A stretch of DNA of 64,000 nt from Cepaea nemoralis (GCA_014155875.1 JACEFZ010027774.1:112501-176500); one strand, 5' to 3'. Shown: positions 1 to 12,117, counted from the stretch's first letter. A program made the numbers and translations. The notes: generated from the sequence alone by a model not told the origin.

Positions 1-37
1 AGACAGCGAGAGAGAGAGAGAGAGGGGAACAGAATGA

Positions 38-116
<79 letters not shown>
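1..116. repeat. (GA)n microsatellite
   Basis: Nearly pure GA dinucleotide run with one 20-bp interruption near the left edge. It continues off the window. ORFs across it encode only Arg-Glu or Ser-Leu repeats and are not genes. Confidence 0.95.
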
Positions 117-118
<2 letters not shown>

Positions 119-534
119 ATCAAATCGCTAACATCACGACCCTCACAAAGGTCCCTTGCTATTCCTCTGGCCTCCTACCCTCTCAATCCCATGGTGTCTA
201 CAATGCCATATGTCCATATTCACGCGGTTCGAACCCTGCCTCTTCGTCTAGGAGCCATGTTCTCCAGCACCGGTCGGTTCAAGCCACTGTACCGTTTGGT
301 GTGGCCAATGTATTTAGTTTCCGAGAAATGGAACTATTTATGGACCAATTATGTGATATCCAGATCCACTGGTATACGTGGATACCTTGGGGTGGTCGTC
401 GCTGCTAGCCAGAGCACCACAGAGGAGGGTTCTCACTTACCCCAGCAACATGTGGGTGTAGAAAGGAAGGGGAATCTATCACATCATACATTCCAAGAAA
501 CTCAGACTGGTAACCACGCTGGAGAGGAAGGGAC
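117..534. other. Unassigned unique sequence between two GA runs
   Basis: About 420 bp of non-repetitive sequence. I see no recognisable domain, SINE head or transposon end. Two short ORFs here run straight into the flanking GA repeats and are not supported. Confidence 0.5.
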
Positions 535-626
<92 letters not shown>

Positions 627-760
627 AGAGAGAGAGAAAGACGCACAGATAGACATGCCAACAGTTAGACAGACAGACAGAATGAGACATAGAGACACAG
701 AGAGACACAGAGACAGAAAGAGAAACAGAGATCGATAGTGTGAGAGACAGGGAGACAGAG
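535..760. repeat. (GA)n microsatellite decaying into ACAG-rich repeats
   Basis: A second pure GA tract to about 655, followed by degenerate GACAGACAGA and GAGACACAGA units. Confidence 0.9.
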
Positions 761-799
761 ACGAATACTGTGAGCTTTAAAAAAAATGTTTTAGATGTA

Positions 800-1500
800 T
801 TGTTATTTTATATTGATATATGTTATGGAATGTTGTTTTATGCTGTGCTATGCTGTCATGCTATTTAATTATGTTATGCGTATTATGGTATGTTATGTTG
901 TTTTATACTATATTAGGGTATGTTATGTCAAGATATGTTGTTTTACGTTATGTTATTTTGTGTGATATCATTTTATATTATGTTATTTTATTTAATAGTA
1001 TATTATCTTGTTTTGTGTTAAATTATGTTATGGCTTGCTACGTTATGTAATTTAAATTTATGTTTTGTTGTTTTATGTTATGTTATGTTGTGAAGTTATC
1101 CTAGGTTATGCTCTGTAATGTTATGTTATTTTATGTTGTGTTGTTATTTTTATTCTATGTTATATTTCGATATATTATTATATGTTATGTTCTTAAATAT
1201 TGTGTTATGTTATCTTATGTTAAACTACTGAGCTTAATCTTGCCAAGAAATCAACAATCAGCTGAAAGATGGTGATGTTGACAGCGCTGCCATGTAAAGG
1301 ATATGCAAACTATCTTATATTATTATGTTTTATGTTATGTTATGTTGCTACATGTTATGTTGCTATATGTTATGTTGCTATATGTTATATTATGTTGCTT
1401 TATGATTTGCTATGTTATGTTGCTTTATGTTATATTATTGTTGTTGTTTGTTATGTTATGTTATAATATGTTATGTTATATTACATTATGTTATTATGTC
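800..1500. repeat. TATGT-type satellite with SINE fragment inserted
   Basis: Low-complexity array of TATGT, TTATG and TGTTATGTTG words, interrupted at 1227-1313 by a SINE-B fragment. The repeats resume afterwards. A shared 'tatcttat'-like word on both sides may be a target duplication. Confidence 0.85.
1227..1313 (+). repeat. SINE-B 3' fragment
   Basis: Matches the body of the SINE-B family defined at 53964-54206. It has 'aaactactgag', 'cttgccaagaaatca' and the terminal 'gtaaaggatatgcaa'. The tRNA-like head is missing. Confidence 0.75.
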
Positions 1501-1574
1501 GAAAGCCGTCACAGCACATTGGTCATCAAAATGTTGAAGTCAGACAACAGATGTCACATTGAGTCATCAACATA

Positions 1575-1800
1575 AAAATCTGTCATTTACTGCCTATATA
1601 TATAGTACCTTGCGGTGTATGGCAGGGGGTTCTTGAGCCTAATGAATTAAGGCCGCCTGTCTAGTGCTGTAGTCGCGAACTGTGCAGGTTAGGGTTTTTC
1701 TCTTTGCCCCGACATTTAAAAATAAAATCCACACCTTACCAAGGATTCGACACCTGGTCTCTCCGGTATTCTAGCTACTCGGCCAGCCGCTCCTCATCAC
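1575..1800 (-). repeat. SINE-C copy, tRNA-headed
   Basis: One of three SINE-C copies, all on the minus strand (others at 18168-18452 and 55300-55690). On the minus strand the head carries an A-box-like 'tggccgagtagct' and a degraded B-box near 1745-1755. The body contains 'gaattaaggccgcctg' and 'cgcgaactgtgcaggtta', ending in 'ctgtcatttactgcc'. Confidence 0.75.
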
Positions 1801-1829
1801 ATAGAGTAAATAATGAAAACAGGAATACC

Positions 1830-3790
1830 AAAAACTCGTATTTCCACGAAAGTCCATCGTGCATATATCAACATTTCCGTGAATGTTGACCATATTAATG
1901 GAGTGAGGCAACAAATGTGAATGAATGTAGATCATGCAAATGGAAAAAATCTGGCACAGATACGCCAATGAGAGTAGATAATGTTTGTTAATGGGACAGT
2001 TTAAAACTTATTTTTCATGAAAGTAGATTATGTTTATTGGAAAAATCAGAAATATACAATAAAAGAAGGTTATGTTTAATGAAAAAAAAAACATCAAAAT
2101 TATTACAATGAAAGTAGATTATGTTTAATGGGAAACTCAGAAATGTTACAATGAAAGTCGATTATGCTGATGCGTAAATCAGAAATATTACACTGAAAAT
2201 AGATTATGCTTATTGGAAAAATTAGAAATAGTACATAGAAAGTAGATTATGGTTATTTGAAAAATCAGAAATATTACAATGAAAGTAAATTATGTGTATT
2301 GGGAAACTCATAAATATTACAATCAAAGTAGAACATGCTGGTAGAAAATCAGAAATATTACATTGAAAGTAGATCATGCTTATGGGAAAATCAGAAATAT
2401 TATAATGAAAGTAGATTACGTGTATTGGGAAAACCAGAAATATTACATTGAAAGTAGATTACATGGATTAGAAAAACCATAAATATTACAATGAAAGTAG
2501 ATTATGTTATTTAAAAAAGAAGAAATATTACAATGAAAGTAGATTATTTATTGGAAAATTAAGAAATGTAACATTGAAAGTAGATCATGCTGATGGGAAA
2601 ATTAGAAATATATACAATGAAAGTAGATGATGATGACGACGTGAGGAGTCAAACAAAATATGTCACTGAAAACAGATCATCCTTCAGGGAAAATCGAACA
2701 ATTTCAGCGAACATAGATCGTACAAATGTGAAAATCAGACAATATATGTCAGCAAAAGTATAACATGCAGATGGGAAGATAAGACAAAATATTTTAACGA
2801 AAGTATATGATGCAGATGGGAAGATAAGACAAAATATTTTAACGAAAGTATATGATGCAGATGGGAAGATAAGACAAAATATTTTAACGAAAGTATATGA
2901 TGCAGATGGGAAGATAAGACAACATATTTTAACGAAAGTATATGATGCAGATGATAAGATAAGATAAAATATTTTAACGAAAGTATATGATGCATATGGG
3001 AAGATAAAATAAAATATTTTAACGAAAGTATATGATGCAGATGGGAAGATATGACAAAATATTTTAACGAAAGTATATGATGCTTAATGAAAATAATAAA
3101 TAACATTTCAACGATTGTGGATCATGACAATAGGAATATCAGACACTATTACTGTAAAAATAAATCATATTAGATGGAATATGAGGTAAACTATTTTAAA
3201 GAAAGTAGATCGTGCTAATGTCGAGAATTAGACAACAAATCTCAACGAAAATAGATCACGCTAAATGGGAAAATAAGACACAATTTTGAACCATAGTAGA
3301 TCATGGTAATAGGAATACCAGACAATATTTATCTGAAAGTAAATTCTGTTAGGTGGAAAATCAGTCTAACTATTTAACAGAATATAGAGCATGGTAATGT
3401 GGGGAAAATCACAACACATATCAACGAAAGTAGACCATGCTAAATGGGAAAACAAGGTAACACATAGCAAAGAAAACAGGCTATGCTTAGGAATCTCAAA
3501 CACATTTTTACAGTGAATATAAATGTTGTTAATCGGAAAATCAGACAAAATATTTCAGTGAAAGTAAATCATGTTAATCGGAAAATCTGTCTATTTCAAA
3601 GAAAATACATCACGCAAATGGAGAAACTTTTTTTTAAAAATAAGCACATCAATAAATGTAGATCACAGAATACGTCGAATCCAACATCAAGTAGCAAAGA
3701 ATATAGATCACAAGAACAGAGGAATTTCACATAAAATATTATTATAGTAGAAGACTTTAATGGGATAATCAAACAACACATCTCTATGAA
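1830..3790. repeat. Diverged 43-45 bp satellite array
   Basis: About 45 degenerate units built on 'gaaagtagattatgc', 'gggaaaatcagaa' and 'atattacaatg'. Units differ by many substitutions and small indels, so the array is old. Its centre (2745-3090) has been re-homogenised into about eight near-identical 45-bp units. That is why a 15-residue protein repeat appears there, which is not a gene. Confidence 0.9.
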
Positions 3791-3799
3791 AATGGAACC

Positions 3800-4390
3800 C
3801 TTCTAATGCCAATTTGGGGAACTGAAATGATTAATTGCTGTGGACCATAAATTACTCCCAGCATAAATGAGTTAATTACTAATGCCTGTAAAGTGACCAG
3901 AGTTACAAAGCAATGAACGCTGCCCTGCAGTCATCGTACACAAACCAAATTTGTATACATGCTTTGAAAGAGTTAAACCGGATATTTTGACCAAGAACTT
4001 ACTCAAAATGGCGTAACTACCGGAAATGCTTACTCGTCAGCTAATTAGTGTCATGCGCGTGAAGATATATAAAGAATGCCAATACTTCCGGTTCCGAGTG
4101 AAACTTCCCAAATGGTGATATGTTTAAATAGATCACCTGGGGATCACTTTAAATGAAATTAACTTACCCTGAATTCATTAGCTGCCTATGGTATTCACCT
4201 GAACGTCTGCAGTCAATGAATTGACATAGTCAAGTCACTGAAAGGTGATTGATGGTCATCAGTCAAATTAATGTAGGTAAACACACTCTACAACATACAA
4301 TTTGAGGTCAGTAGTGACGGCATCCTTATTTGTAAAACATGAATACTTTTGTTCACTGACACATTAGAATGAACAATGGCGAACTTACAC
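3800..4390. other. Unassigned AT-rich sequence
   Basis: I see no ORF with recognisable domains and no clear repeat or transposon end in this 590-bp stretch. Confidence 0.4.
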
Positions 4391-4394
4391 ATAC

Positions 4395-4725
4395 ACTTTA
4401 GCCTTTTTGTATGTTTTTCTCGTTCACTTGATGTGAAGTCTTGCGTAGTCTACACTGCACTGATTTGTTTTTTTTTCTTCTTTTTTTCTAATTATTATGG
4501 GCCAACTTTCCCTATTACCGGTGTACCCGGCAATCAGGAGAGCTGGCTCGGACTTCTGAGGTACTTGTACTTTGCGTCCCCACGGCAAGGACGAGAATTC
4601 AACGTTTTTGACCAACCGACTGGTGTAGTGAGAGAGAGAGATAAATCCCCCCTACACCACCATCAGTGCACCGGTAGTTTAAGAGCGAGTGCTTTTAACC
4701 GTTCCGCTATTTGACTTCCGGGTTA
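4395..4725 (-). repeat. Diverged SINE-A copy
   Basis: Reading the minus strand, this follows SINE-A order: a tRNA-like head near 4660-4725, then 'aagtacctcagaagtccgagc', 'ggtaatagggaaagtt' and a tail near 4420. It has small insertions, including a pyrimidine run and a GA tract, so it is older than the copies at 10909 and 13137. Confidence 0.6.
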
Positions 4726-4884
4726 GTAATACAGGCAGTTAACTCTGAACTACTTAAACAAAGAACATTTCGAGCCAAAATATGCCTTATCAGCCATCTT
4801 AGAACTCACGGCTCCATACTCTCAACTCCACTGGATGAAATAAATGGGCATCATAATTCTTGATGGACAAACAGCAACACTTAA

Positions 4885-5490
4885 ACATGCAGTGAACTTT
4901 GACCTATGACTTATCTGACCTTTGGTGATATTTGACTCAGTAGGAACTTAATCACATAAATCCAGTGAACTTTAGTCTAGTTATTCCAAAATTTGACACA
5001 TTGACCCAAATCCAGTTACCTTAGCCTTATAAGTTCAACCTTTGATCTATCCATGCAAATCCAGTGAACTTTAGTATAGTTAGTTCAAACGTTGACCTTT
5101 TCACATAAATTCAATGAACCTTAGCTTAGTCATTTCAACCTATGACCTATCCACACAAATCCGGTGAATTTTAGTCTGGTTAGTTCAACCTTTGACCTAT
5201 CCACACAAATCCAGTGAAGCTTTAGTCTAGTTAGTTCAAACTTTGACCTGTTCACACAAATCCAGTTAACTTTAGCCTTTAGTGGGAGTTATTTCAAACC
5301 TTAACCTGTTCACACAAATACAGTGAAGTTAAGCCTAGTAATTTAAACCTTTGACCTATCCACACAAATACGGCGAACTTTAGCCTAGTTATTTAAAACT
5401 TTGACATATTCACCCAAATCCAGGTAACTTTAACCTAGTTAGTTCAAACTTTGATCTATCCATACAAATCCAGTCAACTGTACGATCCTA
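4885..5490. repeat. About 50-bp diverged tandem repeat
   Basis: Roughly twelve units of the type 'cacacaaatccagtgaac', 'tttagtctagttagttcaa', 'cctttgacctatc'. There is no coding potential. Confidence 0.85.
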
Positions 5491-5914
5491 ATCCCCATAT
5501 CAATGGCTATTTCATCAAGCAGTGTCAACTGTAAGCTATTCGAGAGTGCATTTTTATGCACTCATGGTGACTAATTAAACCTCGTCTACTGACGTCATTG
5601 TGAACTTTGACCTATTCAGAGTTGCCTACCTTTGACAAATTCGATCACATACCTTACCCTAAAACTTGTCTTTGTAACATGTAACAACGTGTCCCGTTTA
5701 CACTTATGTAAAGATATGAAATATTCACATACATACATACACACGCACACATGCTTTTTAGTTGATTTAAAAGTATAGTCAATATTGAAATATATACACA
5801 TACACAGAACATTGAACTATTCATGTGTAAACAACGCGTATAGGTTTTTCATGCGCATAGAGAACTTTGGCCTTGTAGGTAGAACATTTAATATTAAACA
5901 ATTCACATATTGGA
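5491..5914. other. Unassigned sequence
   Basis: About 420 bp with a short CA/CATA-rich patch near 5730-5800. I see no gene or mobile-element signature. Confidence 0.4.
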
Positions 5915-6002
5915 GCAGAGTTAGGGATGTGGCTAACACATGCGCCTGTCGACCTTGTGGTCATATGTTCAAATCACTTTCAAAGAGTGGGTTTGATTTG
6001 TC
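5915..6002 (+). repeat. SINE-E-type tRNA-like head
   Basis: Contains 'gatgtggctaacacatg' (A-box-like) and 'catatgttcaaatcac' (B-box-like) at tRNA spacing. It resembles the SINE-E head on the minus strand at 13640-13705. It cannot be a working tRNA because no acceptor pairing is evident. Confidence 0.45.
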
Positions 6003-6034
6003 AATCACCTGGGCACCTAGGTAATTAAGTCAGA

Positions 6035-6127
6035 TGCATATCCTTTACAGGACGTCGCAGTCATCCCCCATCATTTTCAGTTGTTTGTGATTTATTGGCT
6101 TCATGAGTTTGCTATTGCTTTCAGAAC
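6035..6127 (-). repeat. SINE-B 3' fragment
   Basis: Reverse-orientation SINE-B body from 'atgcatatcctttac' to 'tttgctattgctttcagaacg'. It abuts the tail of the RTE-1 fragment to its right. Confidence 0.7.
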
Positions 6128-6415
6128 GACCGACAATCATCCATCCATCCATCATGTGCCATGCCGGTAAGCGTGGGCGGTCATGTTCTGCCATCTCACT
6201 CGATCACCAGAGTCGTGGATCAGTTCCGTGTTTCTGTCTCGACCATGCCACAAGGCCAAGCCATCCAGATACTTGTTTCTAGGTCTTCCCCTTGGTCTGT
6301 TTCCCTCGATCTTACCAGTTGTCACCAAGTTCTCCAAACCATTTCTTCTCATAACATGTCCAAAAAATTGTGACTGTCTACGTCTAATGTCTCTGATCAT
6401 ACCATTATATAAAAA
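6128..6415 (-). pseudogene. RTE-1 retrotransposon, 5'-truncated C-terminal fragment
   Basis: The minus-strand ORF (about 90 residues) closely matches the C-terminus of the intact RTE at 14207-17083. Shared motifs are IRRRQSQFFGHVMRRNG, TTGKIEGNRPRGRPR and DRNTELIHD, ending in YRHGT. The element ends in a (GATG)n tail directly after the stop codon (left end, 6128-6155). 5' truncation is typical of target-primed reverse transcription. It encodes no RT or endonuclease domain and is dead. Confidence 0.85.
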
Positions 6416-6499
6416 ACAACGCAAGGCGATCTGATGCTAAATCGCCCGCAACTATGTTTCGAACGTGGTATGGGGGTTTACGATTGATTGATTGATTGA

Positions 6500-6630
6500 T
6501 TTAGGAACCGACATCACAGCATTCGGGACATTCCCATAAGCGCTCTGTCCCCATCCTCAGCAGCCAGCCAAGAGTTCCAACACTAATAGTTCCAGTAGCA
6601 ATCTGATTTGCATTTGTAACCCTTTCGTCA
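6500..6630 (-). pseudogene. C-terminal fragment of the 'CPEC' RNase H LINE
   Basis: The minus strand encodes GTERLWECPECCDV, matching the C-terminal motif at 45790-45833 and 54290-54350. It is one of several tails of a LINE family with an RNase H domain. The 20-bp minisatellite starts directly upstream of it, in the element's own sense. Confidence 0.6.
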
Positions 6631-7335
6631 TAGAGCCGGTACCTTCGCCATAGAGCCGGTACCTTCGCCATAGAACCGGTACCTTCGACACAGAACCGGT
6701 ACCTTCGCCATAGAGCCGGTACCTTCGCCACAGAGCCGGTACCTTCGCCACAGAGCCGGTACCTTCGCCATAGAGCCGGTACCTTCGCCACAGAACCGGT
6801 ACCTTCGCCACAGAACCGGTGCCTTTGCCACAGAGCCGGTGCCTTCGCCATAGAGCCGGTACCTTCGCCACAGAGCCGGTACCTTCGCCACAGAACCGGT
6901 GCCTTCGCCATAGAGCCGGTGCCTTCGCCATAGAGCGGGTACCTTCGCCATAGAGCCGGTACCTTCGCCACAGAACCGGTACCTTCGCCACAGAACCGGT
7001 ACCTTCGCCACAGAACCGGTACCTTCGCCACAGAACCGGTGCCTTCGCCACAGAGCCGGTACCTTCGCCATAGAGCCGGTACCTTCGCCATAGAGCCGGT
7101 ACCTTCGCCACAGAACCGGTGCCTTCGCCACAGAGCCGGTACCTTCGCCACAGAGCCGGTACCTTCGCCACAGAGCCGGTGCCTTCGCCACAGAACCGGT
7201 ACCTTCGCCACAGAACCGGTACCTTCGCCACAGAACCGGTACCTTCGCCACAGAGCCGGTGCCTTCGCCACAGAGCCGGTACCTTCGCCATAGAGCCGGT
7301 ACCTTCGCCACAGAACCGGTGCCTTCGCCACAGAT
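6631..7335. repeat. 20-bp minisatellite (KpnI-site unit), about 35 copies
   Basis: Exact 20-bp period, unit 'accttcgccayagarccggt', so almost every junction makes GGTACC or GGTGCC. Units vary at only a few fixed positions (C/T, A/G). Because 20 is not a multiple of three and the unit has no stop in any minus frame, all three minus frames stay open for 230-276 codons. These ORFs are a by-product. Confidence 0.97.
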
Positions 7336-7683
7336 CTGCTAGACCCAGCCTACAAATGGGTACCATGATATTGTCTGGGGAGTCAAAGCAGCCGGAGTGA
7401 TACTAATGACATGACTGACATGTGCCCGTCGGTCTAAGCGTATGTGGTTAGCTCCATATATTTAATGCGTATTAATTCGTGAAAAGGGTTTCATTACAAT
7501 AAGATTACATCAATTCACAAGCACATCAGTCTGTATTTGATCTATTCTTGAGTTGGGTTGAGTTAATTTGAGTTGAGTCAAGAACCTACATAGGGAATTC
7601 CCTCACGTGCTCCCTCCCCATGTTCAACAACCAGCGAACAGTCCTAATACTATTACTATCAGTTGTATTCTGATTATGTGTCC
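7336..7683. other. Mostly unassigned; LINE-type TCAACT tail near 7555
   Basis: At 7553-7592 the sequence is reverse-complement CAACT/TCAACT repeat, like the (CTCAA)n tail of the 'CPEC' LINE copies at 22213 and 50068. Nothing else is recognised. Confidence 0.4.
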
Positions 7684-7691
7684 GTCTAGCC

Positions 7692-8140
7692 CAGTGGTTC
7701 TCAACCTTTTTTGGCCCGTGCCTCCCTTCACCATATATTCAGAACGTCATTCCCCCCCCCCCCCCCCTTCCTATCAAAAATTTGGCTTGTGCCCCCTTCA
7801 CCGTATTTTCAAAACGTCATCCCCCCCCTTTTTTCATATTTCCTATCTAAACATCCCCCACCCCTACACAGTATACGTAAAAATGGACGGTAAATTTAAC
7901 AGCATATACTAAAACAAGTCTACACATAAAATATGATTTGTGGGTCTACTTACTTTATAAAATCAATTTTAGAAGGATGAGACGTACATAACTGTAAAGT
8001 ATGAAGGTAAACACATTAAGTAATCGGTTCTTGTATTAACGCGATCTTGAAATTGTCTTCATTTCCCCCCCCCCCCCCCCCCCCCTGGAAACCCTAAAAT
8101 TCCCCCCTGGGGGGAATTCCCCACCGGTTGAGAACCACTG
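7692..8140. mobile_element. hAT-type MITE (449 bp) with 8-bp TSD
   Basis: Perfect 15-bp terminal inverted repeats: CAGTGGTTCTCAACC at the left end and its complement at the right. The flanking duplication is an exact 8 bp, GTCTAGCC (7684-7691 and 8141-8148). An 8-bp duplication and CAGNGGTTCTCAACC ends define hAT-superfamily non-autonomous elements. There is no transposase. Internal poly-C runs (7751-7767, 8066-8085) are present. A sister copy lies at 43945-44342. Confidence 0.95.
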
Positions 8141-8148
8141 GTCTAGCC

Positions 8149-9115
8149 TTTCCTTCGAATAACAGCCAGTTCCTCTCATCCACTCCCTACCCTATCATGA
8201 CCATGGTGTTTTATTTATTATTTCACACTACTCACAATATTCCAAAAGGCCCTCGCCACATCTACTGTATTGTGCATGAAGCGACTTTTTTGGAGGGATG
8301 CATGATCTGTTCTTAGAATGCAAGTATATATCTAAACAAACGCCTAAAGAAATTTGGTCTCTAGGCAAAGGAGCAACTTTTGAGGTTTTCATTCGTTAAC
8401 AAATGTTTAATTTATTTGGTATCAATTATTAAATTGTTTATATGCACGCCAGAAGATACAGATACTATAGTGCGTTCACAAATGTTTTCCCCCGTATAAA
8501 ACTCCACAACTCAGTAACCAACTGAGGAAAATTATCAGATTTAGCATATAACCTTATCATTATGTACATCCAATACAATTATTTTTTCTGAAGATTGTAC
8601 AGCAGATATCAATGTTTGTTTATATGAGGTATATAATTTACGGGTCAGAGATGAAGTGCATATTATGAAATGAATTATACCTTCACAATGAAAATATCAG
8701 TGTTCAATAATGAATAGTCTCCCTGGTGCACGGGAATTTCCTAATGAGAAGCACCTTACATAGTGGAACGGAAAGGTTCAAAGCATTACTGTAAAACAAG
8801 TTTGTTAGCGTGAATTCAATACATTTTTCCCAAAACATCAAATAAATTTCGCCGCTTTTCATGATTTCAGTTGCCTTTGGACCTATCAAAAACATATTTC
8901 TTTTGAGGGAGGAAATATAAGAAGACAGGAAACATTTCTTAACGATGCAACATAAACTATAACAAAAATATAAACATGAATGAGGGTAAACATTTGTGAA
9001 CACACTACAACAGGACATTGCTATTTTAAACATACTGTTACATATTCAAGGGGGTCCCACTTCATCAGAGTCCCATGGAGGCCCCTTGACATCGGGCACA
9101 CTGGCAACCAGTCCG
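8149..9115. other. Unassigned AT-rich sequence
   Basis: About 960 bp. The short ORFs (for example minus strand 8704-9033) have no recognisable domain and biased composition. I see no transposon ends. Confidence 0.4.
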
Positions 9116-9600
9116 CCAATATGCAGTTCTATTTCTAGATGTTCATACTTCTGTAATGACTTGTTCCCCATTTCTAGATGTTCTTGTTTTAACAAATACC
9201 TTCCTTGTCTAGAATTATATCCTTGGTCGCCTACCTTTTCACCGTAGTTCTACAATTTTGCCCTCCATCATTGACCATTTATCTTTAATTTCAGAATATT
9301 ATCCTCCAACAATTATTTCTACCTTTTGGTTCTAGAATGTTATTCCCACTTGTGCCCATTTTACACTAATTCTAGAATTGTTTCCTCCACCAATGACCTT
9401 TTCTAGAAGTGTTCTCACTTTATTCATCACAGAAATCTTTTCTCCCAGGTTCTAGAACTTTACCCTTTATCAATGATCTGTTATTCCTAGTTCTAGAATG
9501 TAACCCTCCATCAATGACCATTTCTCCCTAGTTCTATAATTTTATGCCCGTCAATGATACTGTCTCTGAATTTCTAGAATTAATTTTCCACCAAAGGCCA
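9116..9600. repeat. About 60-bp diverged tandem repeat with TTCTAGAA motif
   Basis: Degenerate units containing 'gttctagaat', 'caccaatgacc' and 'tttctcc'. Roughly eight copies. Confidence 0.7.
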
Positions 9601-9751
9601 TCATTAATTTTATATCGATTATTTCTCACCACCTCTCTGTCACCTTTAATTTTCATAGTACTGATTATTATTTACATTATTATTTATTGCCCAGCAACTC
9701 CTAGTTCCATATGCATCTTTCTTTGTTTTTGTTCCCCCTCCTGTATAATTT

Positions 9752-9880
9752 TTCTTATCTCATCGCATCTTGTTCTTCTTGTACCTTGCGGAGTCGAGGT
9801 GAAGCATAATACGCGGGAGAATGCCCGTTTACTAGCTTCATATATCGAGATTCCCTCTGTCCAAACTTTACAATGTTGGC
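9752..9880 (-). pseudogene. LINE 3'-end fragment (relative of 21425-21850)
   Basis: On the minus strand this matches the end of the LINE at 21700-21830, including 'atatatgaagc' and 'cttcacctcgac..ccgcaaggtacaagaagaac', then a short GATGAGAT tail. No intact domain remains. Confidence 0.7.
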
Positions 9881-9984
9881 CTTTTCTTCTAATCCCATTT
9901 GGTCAGACCGATAATGCTTCTTTCTTTTTCTTTAAGCAGTAGGAAAAATCCCCTGCCGGCTTGACATGCTCATTCATTCAGTAG

Positions 9985-10680
9985 CATGTCCTTTGCAGAC
10001 CCTCGCTCCCATAACCTTCCGGAAAACCTCTCGATCATAAGCAAGATGTCCAGCGTCCGATACACCCATCTAGAGATCATCCGTCACATTTACCATCTTC
10101 TCTTTGGCCTTCCTCTTCCTCTCTTCCCAGGCATATATCCCTGCATTATTGTTCTCTCCACACTTTCGTGACGTTTCAAGTGATCAAAGTATTTCAATTT
10201 TCTTTGTTTTATGGTCTTAAATAGCCAACCTTCTTCAATATTCAGCTCTTGAAGTATGGATGCATTTGTTCTTATCTTCACCCAAGATATTCTTAGAACT
10301 CGTCTATAACATTTATATTCAAAGGCATGTTTGCGCTGTTCAGCTTGTTTAGTAAGTGTCCAGGTCTCACAGGTGTATGTTGCAATGGGAAAGATGCATG
10401 CTCTTAAAAATCTAATTTTTGTAGTTCTGTCAGTCTCACTCCATAATTTATTCAGTTGTTTTAGTGTTTGAAGAGCAATTGATAGTCGTCGTTTAATTTA
10501 TTTCAATTTTCACCGTTGTTGGTAATTAATGACCCAAGATATTCAAAATTGTCCCACCACCTCCAATTTTTCCTCCTTAACGTATATTTCTTTCTCCATA
10601 ATAGTTTTATCTGTATGCGTTATGTTTATTTTTGCTATGTTAAGGTATAAGTTGTGATTTTTACTATTCAATTGGGTTGA
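9985..10680 (-). pseudogene. Degraded LINE, C-terminal half
   Basis: The minus-strand peptide at 10090-10281 has KTIKQRKLKYFDHLKR and PGKRGRGRPKRRW, the conserved post-RT region of RTE/CR1-like non-LTR proteins. Further upstream in its sense, a 'FEYLGS'-like strand can be read around 10520-10560. Several frame breaks are present, and the 5' end is lost near 10680. Confidence 0.6.
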
Positions 10681-10779
10681 GGCTGTTAGGTTTTGCACAG
10701 GCCTTGACAACCTAGTCACAGGTTTAGGACAGGAAACTGCGACTTGTTCTTTTATGTGACTAATTTGTCCATTCGACGT

Positions 10780-11680
10780 CTTCTGTCGATATGTAGTATA
10801 AACTCCATTTGTCTTTCTCCTATTCAGTCTTATTTTTACTTATCTGCCTTACATGGCCCACATATTTTCCGTTCTTGTGATTTTACTTACCAGATGTTTG
10901 TTTCACTGCAGGTCCGCATGGATGAATGGATAGGAACGCGTATTCTTAAATATCCGGTGTGCTGATGCCGAGGTTAGCGGCTCAACCCCTACCCGGACAG
11001 CTGGACTATAATGTTGACTTGTCTTCCTTGACTTTGGGACGTTAATTACAAATACCTCTGAAGTCAGAGTGGGTTCGCCTGATGGCGAGGGTCACTGTTA
11101 AATAGGGAAAGCTAACCCACACACAAAATTCAGCCCATCACTACTATAAATAGTGTGTATGGACTACGCTCGAGTTCAAAGCGAGTGAGCATAAAAAATA
11201 TGTTTCACTGTAAATTTTACATGTTTCAATACAAATGAAATCTAAATTTGCCATTGTCTTACCTTTACCCATCTGCCTTAATTTGCCCAAATCTTTTCCT
11301 TTCTTGTGATTTTGCTTACCAGATATCTGTTCCAATGTAAATTTCTACATGTTTCAATACAAATTAAATCTAAATTCGCCAGTGTCTTACCTTTACCCAT
11401 CTGCCTTAATTTGCCCAAATCGTTTCCTTTCTTGTGATTTTGCTTACCAGATATCTGTTCCAATGTAAATTTCTACATGTTTCAATACAAATTAAATCTA
11501 AATTCGCCAGTGTCTTACCTTTACCCATCTGCCTTAATTTGCCCAAATCGTTTCCTTTCTTGTGATTTTACTTACCAGATATTTGTTTCACAGCAATTTC
11601 AACACGTTTCAATACAAACAAAATCTAAATTCGCCAGTGCGGTGGCGGATTTCAAACAACACATGTTTTAAACAATCCAT
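10780..11680. repeat. 134-bp tandem array interrupted by a SINE-A
   Basis: Units of 134 bp ('catgtttcaatacaaat..', 'cttacctttacccatctgcc', 'cttaccagatatctgtt') span 11201-11680. A partial unit lies at 10780-10908. The SINE at 10909-11200 splits the array. Repeated ORFs (for example minus strand 11144-11335 and 11278-11463) are offset by exactly 134 and are artefacts. Confidence 0.85.
10909..11200 (+). repeat. SINE-A, full-length 292 bp, with 10-bp TSD
   Basis: Flanked by the exact direct repeat TGTTTCACTG (10899-10908 and 11201-11210). The head resembles a class-II tRNA, with an A-box-like 'catggatgaatggat' and a degenerate B-box 'gcggctcaacccct'. Body words are 'gactttgggacgttaattacaa', 'ggttcgcctgatggcgag' and 'gggaaagctaacccacac'. 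It ends in an A-rich tail. It is the best reference copy of this family. Confidence 0.9.
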
Positions 11681-11689
11681 CCATCTCGC

Positions 11690-12117
11690 GACCGTCGTTT
11701 CGTCGGAAGTCAAAATCAAATTAACACCCTTAAGATATTAATATCAAATTAACACAAACCTTTCCAAGACTATCAACAGCGCACTAGTTACGTAATCATT
11801 GTTGTATGTAGCTGAGGATATCAACTTGAGACACATATCGCTAAAATAATCAAGAACTCCTTTCCGTCACGGGTGAATATGCAGTGGAAACTCTTTCTCA
11901 AAATAAGTCCTTTTGTGTCTGATGGCCAAGTTGAATTCCAGACACGGATAGAAACAACTATAACAATACAGGCTTATTGTCCAGCTGTGTACATTAACAC
12001 CATGTGGATTTAAAAGCAAGCTACTAATTAGGCCAAAATTATCATGTAGGTCGACACTTAAAATTAAACCAGAAACTCAAACTGTGGGAACACTGAAGTT
12101 TCAGGCATTCTAATTTG
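11690..12117. other. Unassigned sequence downstream of the CD225-like gene
   Basis: No repeats or ORFs recognised. It could hold the 3' untranslated region of the minus-strand gene to its right. No AATAAA is obvious on that strand close to the stop. Confidence 0.35.

Noticed and set aside
34..708. Arg-Glu and Ser-Leu repeat ORFs
   Set aside because: Translations of GA microsatellites.
2735..3106. 15-residue repeat protein
   Set aside because: A 45-bp satellite unit read in frame; no flanking coding sequence.
6501..7366. Three overlapping minus-strand ORFs of 227-276 codons with a 20-residue repeat
   Set aside because: All are by-products of a 20-bp minisatellite with no stop in any minus frame. 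There is no start context or independent coding signal.
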